Of a stretch of 64,000 bases of DNA, positions 1-9,183 are shown piece by piece (position 1 is the stretch's first letter; each line of letters starts with the position of its first letter). Position numbers and translations under genes: made by a program. The notes below the pieces were generated by a model. It did no database searches. It was not told where the DNA came from and was given only the letters and a program-made list of their open reading frames with translations. Source of the stretch: Asaia prunellae JCM 25354 (GTDB lineage Bacteria > Pseudomonadota > Alphaproteobacteria > Acetobacterales > Acetobacteraceae); NCBI RefSeq assembly GCF_000613885.1, contig NZ_BAJV01000002.1, positions 1-64,000 of the forward strand. Reading direction: 5' to 3'.

Positions 1-46
1 CGCGCCATGGCTGTATGGGTATTTCCCGTAAATATCCTTTCCGATC

Positions 47-1223
47 TCAGGCAGTTCCAGAGTGGCGTTGCATGCGTTCAACCTCTCTGAGGGCGCGACA
101 GGAATTTACGCCGAGCAGCGACATATCGATATGCAGCTCTCTTTGAAGCACCCTGATTGCATGTTTGATTCCAGCCTGTCCTCCCACAGCGGCGGCATAG
201 AGAAAGGGGCGTCCGATTATGACTGCATCGGCCCCGAGAGCAAGACCTTTGACGATATCCGTACCACGACGAAAGCCGCTGTCCACGAGTACCGTCATAT
301 CGTTACTTTGAGCTTTGACCGCTTCCAGAACCTCTACAGGGGAAACCGCGCAATCAAGCTGGCGACCACCGTGATTGGAAACGACTACACCTTCAGCCCC
401 TATTTCACGCGCGAGTCTGGCATCTTCAGGGGAGAGAATGCCCTTTATGATGAAAGCGCCTTTCCAGAGACGTCTTATCATCTCGGCATGTTTCCAACTG
501 AAGCTTGCATATCCTGTAACTGCTGTGATTTCCCGTGAGAAAATCGACGGACGTTGAACCGGATCAATATTGCTAATTTTTGGTACGCCACGCTGCAGCA
601 GGGTGCGCCAGCCTGTACGGTAAAGCCAGGAAGGATGCGCGCCATATCGAGAGCCAGTCGTGTCGTTGGTCGAAACGGCATAGTATAGCCATTTCGCATA
701 TTATTTTCCCTATTCGACCTACGGCGACATCAGCAGTCAGGAAATAGGCAGTAAAACCTGCATCGGCTACACGCTTGAGCATGCGGTCTATATTGTTCTC
801 ATCAGGCTTCTGGTACCCGGCAAACCAGCTTCCAGGATAACTGCGTCCGATTTCCTCGATCGGGGTGATGGCATTGGCACTCAGAATATAGGGGATATTT
901 GCCACCCTTGCGGCTTTTGCCATCGCGTTATCCGCGTCATGGCCGACAATGGCAGAAGCTCCCATCGGGGCAATCATGAAAGGGCTGGCATAGTGCTGGC
1001 CAAAAAGCGTTACGCCTTGTGTGCAGGCTGATACATCTCGAAGTACGCGCGGGACAAGACGTATGTGCGCAAGTGCATCGCGGTTATGGATCAGGCAGGT
1101 ACCATCATCGGCTCCACCCTGCACATACCCGTATATGGCCTTGGGAAGATGTCTGCGTGCCAGCATCTCGAAGTCATCGAGATTCAAAACCTGCTTGAGA
1201 GATTTGATGGATATACCGGTCAT
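47..1223 (-). pseudogene. lldD: FMN-dependent L-lactate/alpha-hydroxy-acid dehydrogenase, broken by two 1-base deletions
   Basis: Family of L-lactate dehydrogenase, glycolate oxidase and mandelate dehydrogenase: an FMN TIM barrel oxidising a 2-hydroxy acid to the 2-oxo acid. The N-terminal part (to about 715) carries the usual start (DDFEMLARRHLPKAIYGYVQGGADDG) and ends in TADVAVG. The frame then moves at about 715 and again at about 638. The middle piece gives RNGYTMPFRP and the last gives HPSWLYRT, then RRLWKGAFIIKGIL, the active-site SNHGGRQLD and the FMN-phosphate region DSGFRRGTDIVKGLALGAD. Restoring one base at each point gives about 392 residues, a normal length. Start chosen at the ATG 19 bases after the MFS stop, with AAGGA upstream. 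It is the last gene of the minus-strand cluster 5984-47. Substrate unknown; given its neighbours it may act on a sugar-derived hydroxy acid rather than lactate. Confidence 0.85.
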
Positions 1224-1241
1224 GCCTCAGATCCTTGCAGC

Positions 1242-2527
1242 TCAACTGCCCGTCAACGTTGTCTGTCGGGTGTTTGTATCGAGGGGTAAGGGCGCGATTG
1301 ACCCCACGATAAAGAGATAGGAAAGGGCACCAAGCAGCCCGAAGGCGCCCGTAGCGCAAAGAGGGATCATGAAGGAGCCATGCGTAAGACTCACCATGAG
1401 CCCGGTGAAGCTGGCGATCACGATGCCAGCGATATTGGCTGCGCTGTTCTGCATCCCGCCCAGTGTCGCAACAAGATCCGCATTGGGGGCAATGTCGGCG
1501 GGTAAAGACCAGATATTGGCTCCCGTGAAGGCAATGCCACCGAAAGAGAGGGAGAGCAGGGCGATACAGAGCCATGTCTGGGTGACAAAGGCAGAAAGGG
1601 CAATGACCGACGATAGAACCAGTCCGCCGACGAGGCAGGTCTTGCGTGCTGCCGTCAGGCTCCAGCCATGCCGGTGCAAAGCATCTGAACTCCAGCCTCC
1701 AAGCCAGGCAGCCGGGATGGCAGCCAGGCCGGGGATCATGCCGATCAGCCCCAGATCCTTGAGGGAAAAGCCGTGTGTTGTCACCAGATAGCTCGGAAAC
1801 CAGGTGGCGTAGAAATAGAAGACGAAATTCGAGCAGAAAAACCCGAGCATCATGCCCCAGACTGTCCGGTGTCTGAGCAAGAGTCGCCAAGCGCCTGGCG
1901 GGGATTTCATGGCCGGTGGTTGTGCCGCACGAAGTGTCTCCAGTTCATCAGCGGAAACACCCGGATGACGATCAGGATCATGATAAAGGGCCAGCCAGAC
2001 GATCATCCAGATCAGCCAAGACCGCCTGTCGCGACAAAGGCAAGGCGCCAGCCGAGCCAGGCAATCAGAAGAGCAACCAGTGGGAGTGAGACCGCAGCAC
2101 CCGCCCGTGCGCCGCTATCGAAAATCCCTGCAGCAAGACCACGCTCTGTTTTGGGAAACCACAGTGACGCCACTTTGGTATTGGACGGATAACTGCCCGC
2201 TTCACCAATACCGAGAGCAAGGCGCAGGCCCAGTATGCTCAGTGGGCCGCGTACAACAGAAGTCAATGCGGTACAGACCGACCACCAGATGACCGCAACG
2301 GCATAGGTTGAGCGCACTCCGAAGCGATCCACGATCATGCCAAAAGGCAGTTGCATGAAAGCATAGGTCCAGAAGAACCCGCCCAGGATTATCCCCAGAA
2401 TAGCCGGATCGATATTGAGTTCTTTCGCCATGAATGGTGCCGCTATGGCGATGGTCGCACGGTCTATGTAATTGATGGTGGTTGCAGCAAAGCAGAGGAT
2501 GATCATCAGCCAGCGCAGTCGGGGCAT
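1242..2527 (-). pseudogene. MFS transporter (anion:cation symporter type), one 1-base deletion
   Basis: Inner-membrane permease of the ACS/sugar-acid branch of the major facilitator superfamily (GudP, ExuT and tartrate-like carriers). The N-terminal half has the family start INYIDRATIAIAAP and the loop 2-3 motif GMIVDRFGVR, then RLALGIGEAGSYPSNTK. The frame breaks near 2015, where AFVATGGLG should continue as LIWMIVWLALYHDP; one missing base in GGC(C)TG explains it. The second half has the remaining six helices. Corrected length is about 428 residues. Start chosen at 2527, behind a good AGGAGAG site. It lies between the isomerase gene and the LldD-like gene and probably imports the substrate of this cluster. 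Substrate not determinable from sequence. Confidence 0.85.
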
Positions 2528-2600
2528 GATCTCTCTCCTGTTATTGGAGATCGCGGAACACCTTTCTGCACCGGCAGGCTGCCGGTGCAGGAAATGATGT

Positions 2601-3527
2601 CTATTTCGGCAGGATACGACGCAGATAATTGCGATTGGTGGCACTTACGCTCAGACCATCGCCACCGTAATGTTCGACAAGAAAAGCACTTCTGAAGCCA
2701 TGGGCCAACGCCATCTTGATGGCAGCGCGGTAGCTGATCACACCAAATTCCAGCGGTGCCGGGGCTGTGACAACCATGCCTGATGTCGCATCTTCTGTGC
2801 GGTAGTAGTTCTTGACGTGCCAGTAGCGGGCAAAAGGCGCGACTTTCTGCATCATGGAAGCCCAATGTTCCACCGGTCGATGCAAGCGCACCAGATTGCC
2901 AAGATCGGCATTGATTCCGACATTCGGGTAATCGACATCCTGCACAAACCGTACCGCGCTGTCTGCCGTGCCGAGATAGGTATCCTCGTACATTTCCAGA
3001 GACAGTCCGATACCGACTTCCTGGGCGTGACGGGCCAGTTCCCTGATACGGCTGACAGCTTTCGTCCATGTTTCCCTGTCGTCCGGGTTGACCGTACCCT
3101 GCGCTGTCCAGAACCATAATGCGGCTTTCTGGGCGGGAGTCAGGGGATAAAAGAGGCCAAACGAGACCTCCTTGATACCCAGTCGCGCCGCAGTATCGAT
3201 CACGCGATGGCTGTAGGCGAGATTCTCGTCGGCCTGTTCGGGGTCGATGATGGAACGACGTGCCGTAGAGAGTCCGGGTATGGTCAGTCCGGCTTCTTTC
3301 ACAAGATCGGCAAAGAGCTGCTGGCGCGGCAAGGACAGATCAGCGAGCCTGATCCATGAATCGGTGGGATCTATTTCAGTGAAACCGGCATCCGTGACTT
3401 CGGAAAGGGTTGCGGCCCATTCTTCCGGTTTCTGATCCTGCACGCTTGAGCCGTCCGGCAGGATATTGGCGTATTGGATCATTGCAGCGGCAATGGGCCA
3501 GTTGGTGCGGTTGAAAGAGGATGACAT
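2601..3527 (-). CDS. Sugar phosphate isomerase/epimerase family TIM-barrel protein
   Basis: 308 residues of the xylose-isomerase-like TIM barrel/AP endonuclease 2 family, which covers isomerases, epimerases and dehydratases of sugars and sugar acids with a divalent metal. Metal-ligand-type residues are visible in family positions: Glu in LSLEMYEDT, Asp in GINADLGNL, His in RYWHVKNY and Glu in FLVEHYGGD. The frame is intact. It sits between two MFS permeases, 42 bases after one and 73 bases before the next, on the same strand as the DenD-like gene. This suggests isomerisation of an intermediate, comparable in role to OtnI of erythronate pathways, but the protein is longer than OtnI and the assignment is inference. 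Confidence 0.8.
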   Translation of the reverse strand: MSSSFNRTNWPIAAAMIQYANILPDGSSVQDQKPEEWAATLSEVTDAGFTEIDPTDSWIRLADLSLPRQQLFADLVKEAGLTIPGLSTARRSIIDPEQADENLAYSHRVIDTAARLGIKEVSFGLFYPLTPAQKAALWFWTAQGTVNPDDRETWTKAVSRIRELARHAQEVGIGLSLEMYEDTYLGTADSAVRFVQDVDYPNVGINADLGNLVRLHRPVEHWASMMQKVAPFARYWHVKNYYRTEDATSGMVVTAPAPLEFGVISYRAAIKMALAHGFRSAFLVEHYGGDGLSVSATNRNYLRRILPK

Positions 3528-3569
3528 GGGTTAAGTCCTTTCCAGTTTGCGTGAATTGAAGGCCTGAAC

Positions 3570-4919
3570 TCATCGGGCAGGATGATGACTCTGCTGACTG
3601 GTGCGTGGCAGGAAAGCCGCGATACTCAGCCCGATCAGCCCGGAAAGAGCGACCGCGTAGAGTCCGGCCGCAGGGCTCTCCCAGATATGGGAGGCAAAGC
3701 TGCGGATATTGGGAGCGGCAAAACCGCCAAGATTGCCGAGAGCGTTGATCAGGGCTATCGCGCCGGCAGCCTGAACCCCTGTGAAATGGGCAAGAGGAAA
3801 ATTCCAGAATACGGCCTGGACCGTCACGACACCTGCCGCTGCGACGCACAGGCCGATGATGGCGACAATTCCTGAATCAGCACTGGAGATTACCAGTCCG
3901 ATGGCTGCTGCGCCGAGACAGACGAGCAGACCCATTCTTGGGGCATCGTGCTTCTGCACAAGACGGGTGATGACAAATGTCGAGAGAATGGCAAAAGCCC
4001 AGGGTATACCGCTTACGACACCCACGCGAAGACCGATCTTTTCATGCAGGATTGTGGAGACCTGTTCCGGCAGATAGAAGACCACGCCATAGCTCGCGAT
4101 CTGCATGACCATATAAAGGGCGAGGAACTGGAGCAGCTTGGTGGACTGGAGCAGGGCGCCTATTCTGACGCGTTCATGACCTGCCCCTTCCTTGCTCTCG
4201 GCCTCGCGACGCAGAATGTCGCCCAGAGTGCTTTTTTCCTGAGGGGAGAGCCAGTCAACATCCTGGGGTCTGTCCGGTAATATGAACCATGTGGCGACAC
4301 CCAGAACAACCGCCAGTCCACCTTCGATCAGGAACATCCATTGCCAGCCGGCAAGGCCCAGAATTCCGTCCAGATTGAACAATGCGCCCGAGAGCGGATT
4401 GCCAAAAGTCATGGCGAGCGGATAACCGAAATAGAACACGCCGAGAACTCTGGTACGTTCTTTCTGAGGAAACCAGAAGGTGAGATAGAGCATGATGCCG
4501 GGGAAGAAACCGGCTTCGGCAATACCCAGTAATGTACGCAGGATAATGAAAGACAGATTACCCTGTGTGAACATCATGGCAGCGGAGACAAGTCCCCAGG
4601 TCACCATGATCCGCGCCATCCAGCGTTTGGCGCCTACGCGATAAAGAATGAGATTGCTCGGAATTTCGAAGAGCGCATACCCCACGAAAAATACGCCGGC
4701 GCCAAATGCGAACATGGCGTCAGATACACCGACATCAGTATGGAGTGCCTGCTTGGCAGAACCGATATTCGATCGGTCGAGGAAAGCGACAATATACATG
4801 AGGATGAGGAAAGGCAGCAGCTTGGCAAAAGCCTTCCCCGTAGCGCTTTCTCTCAGGGTCCCGGCACTGGTGTCGGGAGTCTCTGTGGCAGCGGGTCTGG
4901 CTGGTGGATCATTGGTCAT
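3570..4919 (-). CDS. MFS transporter, ACS family (tartrate/phthalate/sugar-acid type)
   Basis: 449 residues, intact. A 30-residue hydrophilic N-terminus is followed by LPFLILMYIVAFLDRSNIGSAKQAL, the typical first helix of ACS carriers, then RTLLGIAEAGFFPGIMLYLTFWFP, the motif of helix 4-5, and about 12 hydrophobic segments in all. Related carriers import tartrate, phthalate, 4-hydroxyphenylacetate or aldonates by proton symport. Start at the ATG with AGGAG about 10 bases upstream. It is the second gene of the minus-strand cluster, downstream of the DenD-like gene by about 80 bases. A second carrier of the same type lies in the same cluster (1242-2527), so two related substrates, or one with redundancy, may be imported. 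Confidence 0.88.
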   Translation of the reverse strand: MTNDPPARPAATETPDTSAGTLRESATGKAFAKLLPFLILMYIVAFLDRSNIGSAKQALHTDVGVSDAMFAFGAGVFFVGYALFEIPSNLILYRVGAKRWMARIMVTWGLVSAAMMFTQGNLSFIILRTLLGIAEAGFFPGIMLYLTFWFPQKERTRVLGVFYFGYPLAMTFGNPLSGALFNLDGILGLAGWQWMFLIEGGLAVVLGVATWFILPDRPQDVDWLSPQEKSTLGDILRREAESKEGAGHERVRIGALLQSTKLLQFLALYMVMQIASYGVVFYLPEQVSTILHEKIGLRVGVVSGIPWAFAILSTFVITRLVQKHDAPRMGLLVCLGAAAIGLVISSADSGIVAIIGLCVAAAGVVTVQAVFWNFPLAHFTGVQAAGAIALINALGNLGGFAAPNIRSFASHIWESPAAGLYAVALSGLIGLSIAAFLPRTSQQSHHPAR

Positions 4920-4997
4920 GAGGCTCGGCTCCTCATCGCACTCTGAATTGTTGATACGGGGTGCGGATGTGGTCAGGCTGAGAAGGAAAGAGTGATT

Positions 4998-5984
4998 TCA
5001 GGCAATTCGCCCGCCCAGTTCATCGTCGATATGGGCCTGTATGATCTCGTCGAAGCTCTGCTCGGTCTTGAACCCGAGCGCCAGCGCCCGTTGTGGATCG
5101 AAGCCGCGCGCCCAGCCTGCGACAATGCGTGCAATGGCCTCGTCCGGTGCTCTCCTGATCAATGCCACAGCCTTGTCGCCTGCAATGCGACGCAGAGCGG
5201 CAATCTGCTCGCCTACGGTGATCGAAAGTGCGGGCATGGAAAGATTGGGGCGTTCGCCCAGTAAAGAGAGATCGAGGGTAGCGGCATGGCGCAGAAACTG
5301 AACAGCCGAGCGAGGACTCGTCATCCAGTGACGTGTGGTATCCGGCACAGGCAGAATGGCTTCCTGCCCGACAAGAGGCTCACGGATAATGCCCGAGAAA
5401 AAGCCGGAAGCGGCGCGATTGGGCTTGCCGGGACGTACACAGATCGTGGGCAGGCGCAGACCAATTCCGTCGAAAATGTTGCGACGACGATAATCGGCGA
5501 GAAGCAGTTCACAAATAGCCTTCTGGGTGCCGTAGCTTGTCTGGGGTGTCAGGATGTAGTCGTCGGAAATGATATCGGGAAAATCGCCTCCGAAAACAGC
5601 ATTTGAGGAAGCAAAAACAACGCGCGGCTTCCATCCTTCACGGTCATTGACCTGTCGGATCGTTTCGAAAAGCGCGCGTGTACCATCAAGATTGACTGCG
5701 TAGCCTTTCGTGAAGTCAGCTTCGGCTTCGCCGGAAACGATTGCGGCAAGATGATAGATGATATCCGGTCGGCCATTGAGCAGGCGCTCTGCGGCGCCAT
5801 GCTGGGTCAGATCGCAGGTCAGGGTTTCACAGTGACCAGTAAAACCCGCAGGCGTATCCGGGGCGATGACATCGGCCAGGGTCAGTCGGAGGGAAGCATG
5901 ATCAGCAGAGAGTGGTTTTTTGACCAGACTCTCGGCGAATTTGCGTCCGATCATTCCTGCGGCACCAATGACGAGGATATGCAT
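4998..5984 (-). CDS. denD: D-erythronate dehydrogenase-like NAD-dependent epimerase/dehydratase (DenD family)
   Basis: 328 residues of the extended short-chain dehydrogenase family. The NAD-binding GAAGMIG is at 7-13, Asp38 follows strand 2, the catalytic Ser is in VVFASSN (about 126) and Tyr151/Lys155 are in SYGTQKA. The sequence HLAAIVSGEAEADF and the downstream RLPTICVRPGKPNRAASGFFSGIIREPL match the DenD/SDR_e1 group, whose studied members oxidise D-erythronate at C2. No four-carbon kinase (DenK/OtnK) is seen in the window, so the rest of such a pathway must lie elsewhere or the true substrate differs. First gene of the minus-strand catabolic cluster, 68 bases downstream of a LysR gene. 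Confidence 0.82.
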   Translation of the reverse strand: MHILVIGAAGMIGRKFAESLVKKPLSADHASLRLTLADVIAPDTPAGFTGHCETLTCDLTQHGAAERLLNGRPDIIYHLAAIVSGEAEADFTKGYAVNLDGTRALFETIRQVNDREGWKPRVVFASSNAVFGGDFPDIISDDYILTPQTSYGTQKAICELLLADYRRRNIFDGIGLRLPTICVRPGKPNRAASGFFSGIIREPLVGQEAILPVPDTTRHWMTSPRSAVQFLRHAATLDLSLLGERPNLSMPALSITVGEQIAALRRIAGDKAVALIRRAPDEAIARIVAGWARGFDPQRALALGFKTEQSFDEIIQAHIDDELGGRIA

Positions 5985-6052
5985 TTTGTCACCTTTCCTG
6001 TCGGGAGACCCGAGTCCAGATGAACAAAACCTATCTGAAAGTTAATCAGGCG

Positions 6053-7006
6053 CTAGACGCAAGATGGAAAGGGGCGATCAGCATTCTTGATCGCCAGTGC
6101 TGCAATTGCGTTGAAGACCAGTAATGCTGCCGGGGTCAGCGGGCGTTCTGTCTGACTGATCAGCGAGTATGCGCCCAGAAAATCGGGCATTGATACCGAA
6201 AGGCGGCGGATCATACCGGCGCGTTCGTAATGTTTGCTGACACTGCATGGAACGACTGCAAGCAGAGTGGAATGCAGGAGAAGATCGATCGTCGCAAACA
6301 TGGATGATGCTTCGATAGGGTGTGCAGGAAGAGGAAGAAGAGCCGTTGTGAAGGCGGCTTCGATCGCACGTCTCATGGGGCTGGGTGCGGTTTGGAGAAT
6401 CCAGCGTTCCCTTGCAACGTCTTCGAGTGTGAGGGTTCCCGGATCATTGAGAGGGTTGTTGCAGCTTGTCACAACACAGAGTGGCTCCTTTGCCAGATCC
6501 CGGCAATCAAGCGATGTCGGGCCATGGAGACCGAGTGGGCGCCCGATGACGAAATCAAGCCTGCCGCTCTCCATGCCCAGAAGCAGGGCATCGCTTGTAT
6601 CGACGGAAAGTGAAAGACTGATACCCGGCTGGGACTGGGCGATTTCAGCGAATACAGGTGAAACAAGGTCGGGCAGGGCTGCGACGATCGAGCCCACACG
6701 CACTGTGCCGTATGTTCCTTGCTGCATCGCATTCATATCGAGCTGCAAACGATCGATATCATTGAGCATCAGTCTTGCGTGTCGTGCGGCCAGAACACCG
6801 CTGGGTGTCGGAAAGACGCCCTGTGAAGAACGTTCGAACAGGCGTGTATTGAGCGCATGCTCCACCTCCTGCAGTAGTTTGGAGACTGAAGGCTGAGAGA
6901 GATTCATCCTTGCCGCGGCACGATGCAGGTTATTGGTGTTCTCCAGTTCCAGTATCAGACGGAGATGTCTGAGTTTGAGGCGATTGATGAGCGAATGGGC
7001 CGTCAT
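6053..7006 (-). CDS. LysR-family transcriptional regulator
   Basis: 317 residues. The N-terminal winged helix-turn-helix covers about residues 10-65 (RHLRLILELENTNNLHRAAARMNLSQPSVSKLLQEVE), with a LysR substrate-binding domain behind it. The compact start RLKLRHLRL is typical of the GbpR/PcaQ subgroup, whose members control sugar-acid and aromatic degradation. It lies directly upstream of the DenD-MFS-isomerase-MFS-LldD cluster on the same strand and may be cotranscribed with it; control of that cluster is inferred from position. A second LysR gene of the same subgroup lies 55 bases upstream. Confidence 0.9.
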   Translation of the reverse strand: MTAHSLINRLKLRHLRLILELENTNNLHRAAARMNLSQPSVSKLLQEVEHALNTRLFERSSQGVFPTPSGVLAARHARLMLNDIDRLQLDMNAMQQGTYGTVRVGSIVAALPDLVSPVFAEIAQSQPGISLSLSVDTSDALLLGMESGRLDFVIGRPLGLHGPTSLDCRDLAKEPLCVVTSCNNPLNDPGTLTLEDVARERWILQTAPSPMRRAIEAAFTTALLPLPAHPIEASSMFATIDLLLHSTLLAVVPCSVSKHYERAGMIRRLSVSMPDFLGAYSLISQTERPLTPAALLVFNAIAALAIKNADRPFPSCV

Positions 7007-7061
7007 GGGGTCTGATCCGGAAAAGAGCGCGTTGCAGGCATCAGGGAGCGGGGGAGACGGC

Positions 7062-8042
7062 TCAGATCTCCATTGGTTCAGCTCTGTTTTCCTGACCCAG
7101 GGCTGATCTGAGCAGGGAGAGAACGGTAATGGCGGCAGGGGTAAACGGCCGCTCTTTCGAAATCATGATTCCCCAGGGGGCTACGTCGAAGGTGAAATCG
7201 ATCGGCATTATGGCGATCTGGCCGATATCGGCCTGCAACTGTGCTGCCGGTGCAGAAAGAATGGTAAGCGCATCAGTGCGGGTGATGTATGTCAGGGTCA
7301 TCATCCAAGAATCCGAAGAGACAATGCGCACGGGGAGAGAAAGCTCCCGCTCCAGAAGCATCTCCTCGAACCTCTGGCGCGATCGGCTGCCACGGCGCTG
7401 GAGGATCCAGGAACAGGAGGCAAGGGCCTCGAGCGACACGGGACTTCTGGCGAGAAGCGGATGATCAGGACGGGATGCAATCACCAGGCGCTCTGCAGCG
7501 ATTTCCTCATATTGTACAGGATAGGCTGAGGGCATGACAGGGCGTCTGCCGAGCATGATATCGATCTGCCCGTCGCTCAGCATCCGGAACAGGGTATCGC
7601 TGGGTCCGCTGCGTATTTCGAGTTCGATCTCCGGGTATGTCTCCTGCGCGACGCGCAGCATGTCCACGAGAGATTGTATGACGGGTCCGTCAATTGCCCC
7701 GATAGAAACATGGCCGATGTGGCCGTCGACAAGCGCATTGAGTTCAACACGGGTCCGCTCCAGCTCATCCAGCATGGCTACAGCATGGCGTGTCAGTACA
7801 TCCCCGGCGAAAGTAGGAATCATGCGTCTTCCTTCCAGACGGAAGAGGCGGATTTTCATCAATTCCTCGAGATCGCCGATGAGTTTTGAGGCAGCTGGCT
7901 GCGCCATACCAAGGCTCTCGGCTGCGGCTTGCAGTGTCGCGTGACGTGAAAAAGCGGAGAGAAGCTGCAGGTGTCTCAGCTTGAGTCGCGAAGCGATGAA
8001 CCAGTAGGGGCCGAGATGCGAATGCGACATAGGTGATTTCAT
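7062..8042 (-). CDS. LysR-family transcriptional regulator (GbpR/PcaQ subgroup)
   Basis: LysR helix-turn-helix in the N-terminus (SRLKLRHLQLLSAFSRHATLQAAAESLGMAQPAASKLIGDLE) followed by the effector domain. The start is uncertain: ATG at 8042 is used here; a TTG at 8048 and an ATG at 8030 are in frame and none has a clear Shine-Dalgarno site. It is divergent from the 3-hydroxyacyl-CoA-type dehydrogenase at 8178, a classic LysR arrangement, and a T-N11-A dyad lies in the gap. It probably controls the divergent gene, itself, or the catabolic cluster downstream. Confidence 0.9.
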   Translation of the reverse strand: MKSPMSHSHLGPYWFIASRLKLRHLQLLSAFSRHATLQAAAESLGMAQPAASKLIGDLEELMKIRLFRLEGRRMIPTFAGDVLTRHAVAMLDELERTRVELNALVDGHIGHVSIGAIDGPVIQSLVDMLRVAQETYPEIELEIRSGPSDTLFRMLSDGQIDIMLGRRPVMPSAYPVQYEEIAAERLVIASRPDHPLLARSPVSLEALASCSWILQRRGSRSRQRFEEMLLERELSLPVRIVSSDSWMMTLTYITRTDALTILSAPAAQLQADIGQIAIMPIDFTFDVAPWGIMISKERPFTPAAITVLSLLRSALGQENRAEPMEI

Positions 8043-8056
8043 AGTCAAATGGTTAT

Positions 8057-8071
8057 GTATCGGGTGGATAC
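8057..8071. promoter_or_regulatory. Candidate LysR-type binding site (T-N11-A dyad)
   Basis: GTATC-gggtg-GATAC is a perfect 5-base dyad with a 5-base spacer, containing the T-N11-A core of LysR boxes. It sits 15 bases upstream of the LysR start and about 105 bases upstream of the divergent dehydrogenase. Seen by eye only; a 5-base dyad can occur by chance. Confidence 0.4.
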
Positions 8072-8177
8072 GACTATTGGACGTCCCTCTGATCGAATGA
8101 CTATTTGTTTCGCCCGGATCATCGCTGGAACACTCCGTTTTCAGCGTCCATCAAAATGATTGTGAAGGTAGGGCGAC

Positions 8178-9167
8178 ATGACGGTTCAGATCATCAGAAG
8201 TGCAGCAATCATCGGTGCCGGGTATATGGGCGGTGGTATCGCACAGAGCCTGGCAGCTGCAGGGATGCGTGTGACGCTTGCTGATGTCTCGCCTGAAGCG
8301 ACACAGCGTGCGCTCGAACGCCTTCTTGCAGAAGCCCGTGCGTTCGAGGATCAGGGATTGATCGTACCGGGCAGCCATGAGCGCATCATGAGCAATCTTA
8401 CCACCGCGTCCTCTATCGAGGACGCGGTGCGCGATGTCGATTTCATCGAAGAGGCTGTATTCGAGCGTGAGGATGTCAAAAAAGAGGTTCTCGGGCGTAT
8501 CAGTGCTGCCGCACGTCCCGATGCCATTATTGGTACGAATACGTCGACCATACCGGTGCATGTTCTCGCGCCCATGGTAAGTGGCCAGGAACGTTTTCTG
8601 ACGGTGCATTTCAGCAATCCGGCACCTTTTATTCCGGGTGTCGAACTCGTTTCGGGGACTGCCACGAAGCCCGAAGTGGTGACAACGGTCAGGGAAATGC
8701 TGGCGCGGGTGAACCGGCAATCGGCAGAGGTGGCTGATCGTCCGACTTTCGTTTTGAACAGGCTGCAATATGTGCTGTTCAAGGAAGCGAATACGATCAT
8801 TGAGGAAGGTATTGCTACGCCGGAAGACGTGGATACGATTGTACGGTCCACATTCGGCTTTCGTCTGCCCTTTTTCGGGCCATTTGCGATTGCGGATATG
8901 GCAGGGCTGGATGTTTATGTGAACGGGTTTGTTACTGCCGAGAATGCATTTGGTGCGCGTCTGTCCTGTCCTGAAACTGTCAAGCGCCTTGTCAGTGAAG
9001 GAAAGCATGGCGTCAAGAATGGCGCCGGTTATTATGGCAGCTATAGCCGGGAAGAGGCAGAAGAACTCGTTGCCTACAGAAACAGGGCCTATGCCAAGAT
9101 GGCTGAACTGCTTCGTGAGCTCGGACCTTCTCCCCTTGAGAAGAAGAAGCGCAAAACCGGGAAATGA
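8178..9167 (+). CDS. 3-hydroxyacyl-CoA dehydrogenase family, NAD-binding (3-hydroxy acid dehydrogenase)
   Basis: 329 residues. A Rossmann N-terminus with GAGYMGGG at 13-20 and an acidic residue after strand 2 (LADVS) binds NAD. The middle GTNTSTIPVHVLA and FLTVHFSNPAPFIPGVELV correspond to the catalytic Ser and His-Asn/Pro region, and the C-terminal helical domain ends in KHGVKNGAGYYGSYS. Length and domain order match 3-hydroxybutyryl-CoA dehydrogenase, and also L-gulonate 3-dehydrogenase and carnitine dehydrogenase, which act on free hydroxy acids. Because it lies divergent to LysR and a sugar-acid cluster, oxidation of a 3-hydroxy acid sugar is at least as likely as fatty-acid metabolism. 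The start has GAAGGTAGGG upstream. Confidence 0.85.
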   Translation: MTVQIIRSAAIIGAGYMGGGIAQSLAAAGMRVTLADVSPEATQRALERLLAEARAFEDQGLIVPGSHERIMSNLTTASSIEDAVRDVDFIEEAVFEREDVKKEVLGRISAAARPDAIIGTNTSTIPVHVLAPMVSGQERFLTVHFSNPAPFIPGVELVSGTATKPEVVTTVREMLARVNRQSAEVADRPTFVLNRLQYVLFKEANTIIEEGIATPEDVDTIVRSTFGFRLPFFGPFAIADMAGLDVYVNGFVTAENAFGARLSCPETVKRLVSEGKHGVKNGAGYYGSYSREEAEELVAYRNRAYAKMAELLRELGPSPLEKKKRKTGK

Positions 9168-9183
9168 AAGGAATTTCCCGGTT
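9155..9183 (+). terminator. Perfect hairpin spanning the dehydrogenase stop codon
   Basis: AACCGGGAAAT and ATTTCCCGGTT form an 11-base perfect stem with a 7-base loop; the TGA stop (9165-9167) lies at the stem/loop border. No T tract follows directly, so it may act as a weak or Rho-assisted terminator or as an mRNA 3'-end stabiliser. Confidence 0.45.

Noticed and set aside
8151-9008. Minus-strand open frame (285 codons) opposite the dehydrogenase
   Set aside because: Shadow of an intact Rossmann-fold gene with a good ribosome site.
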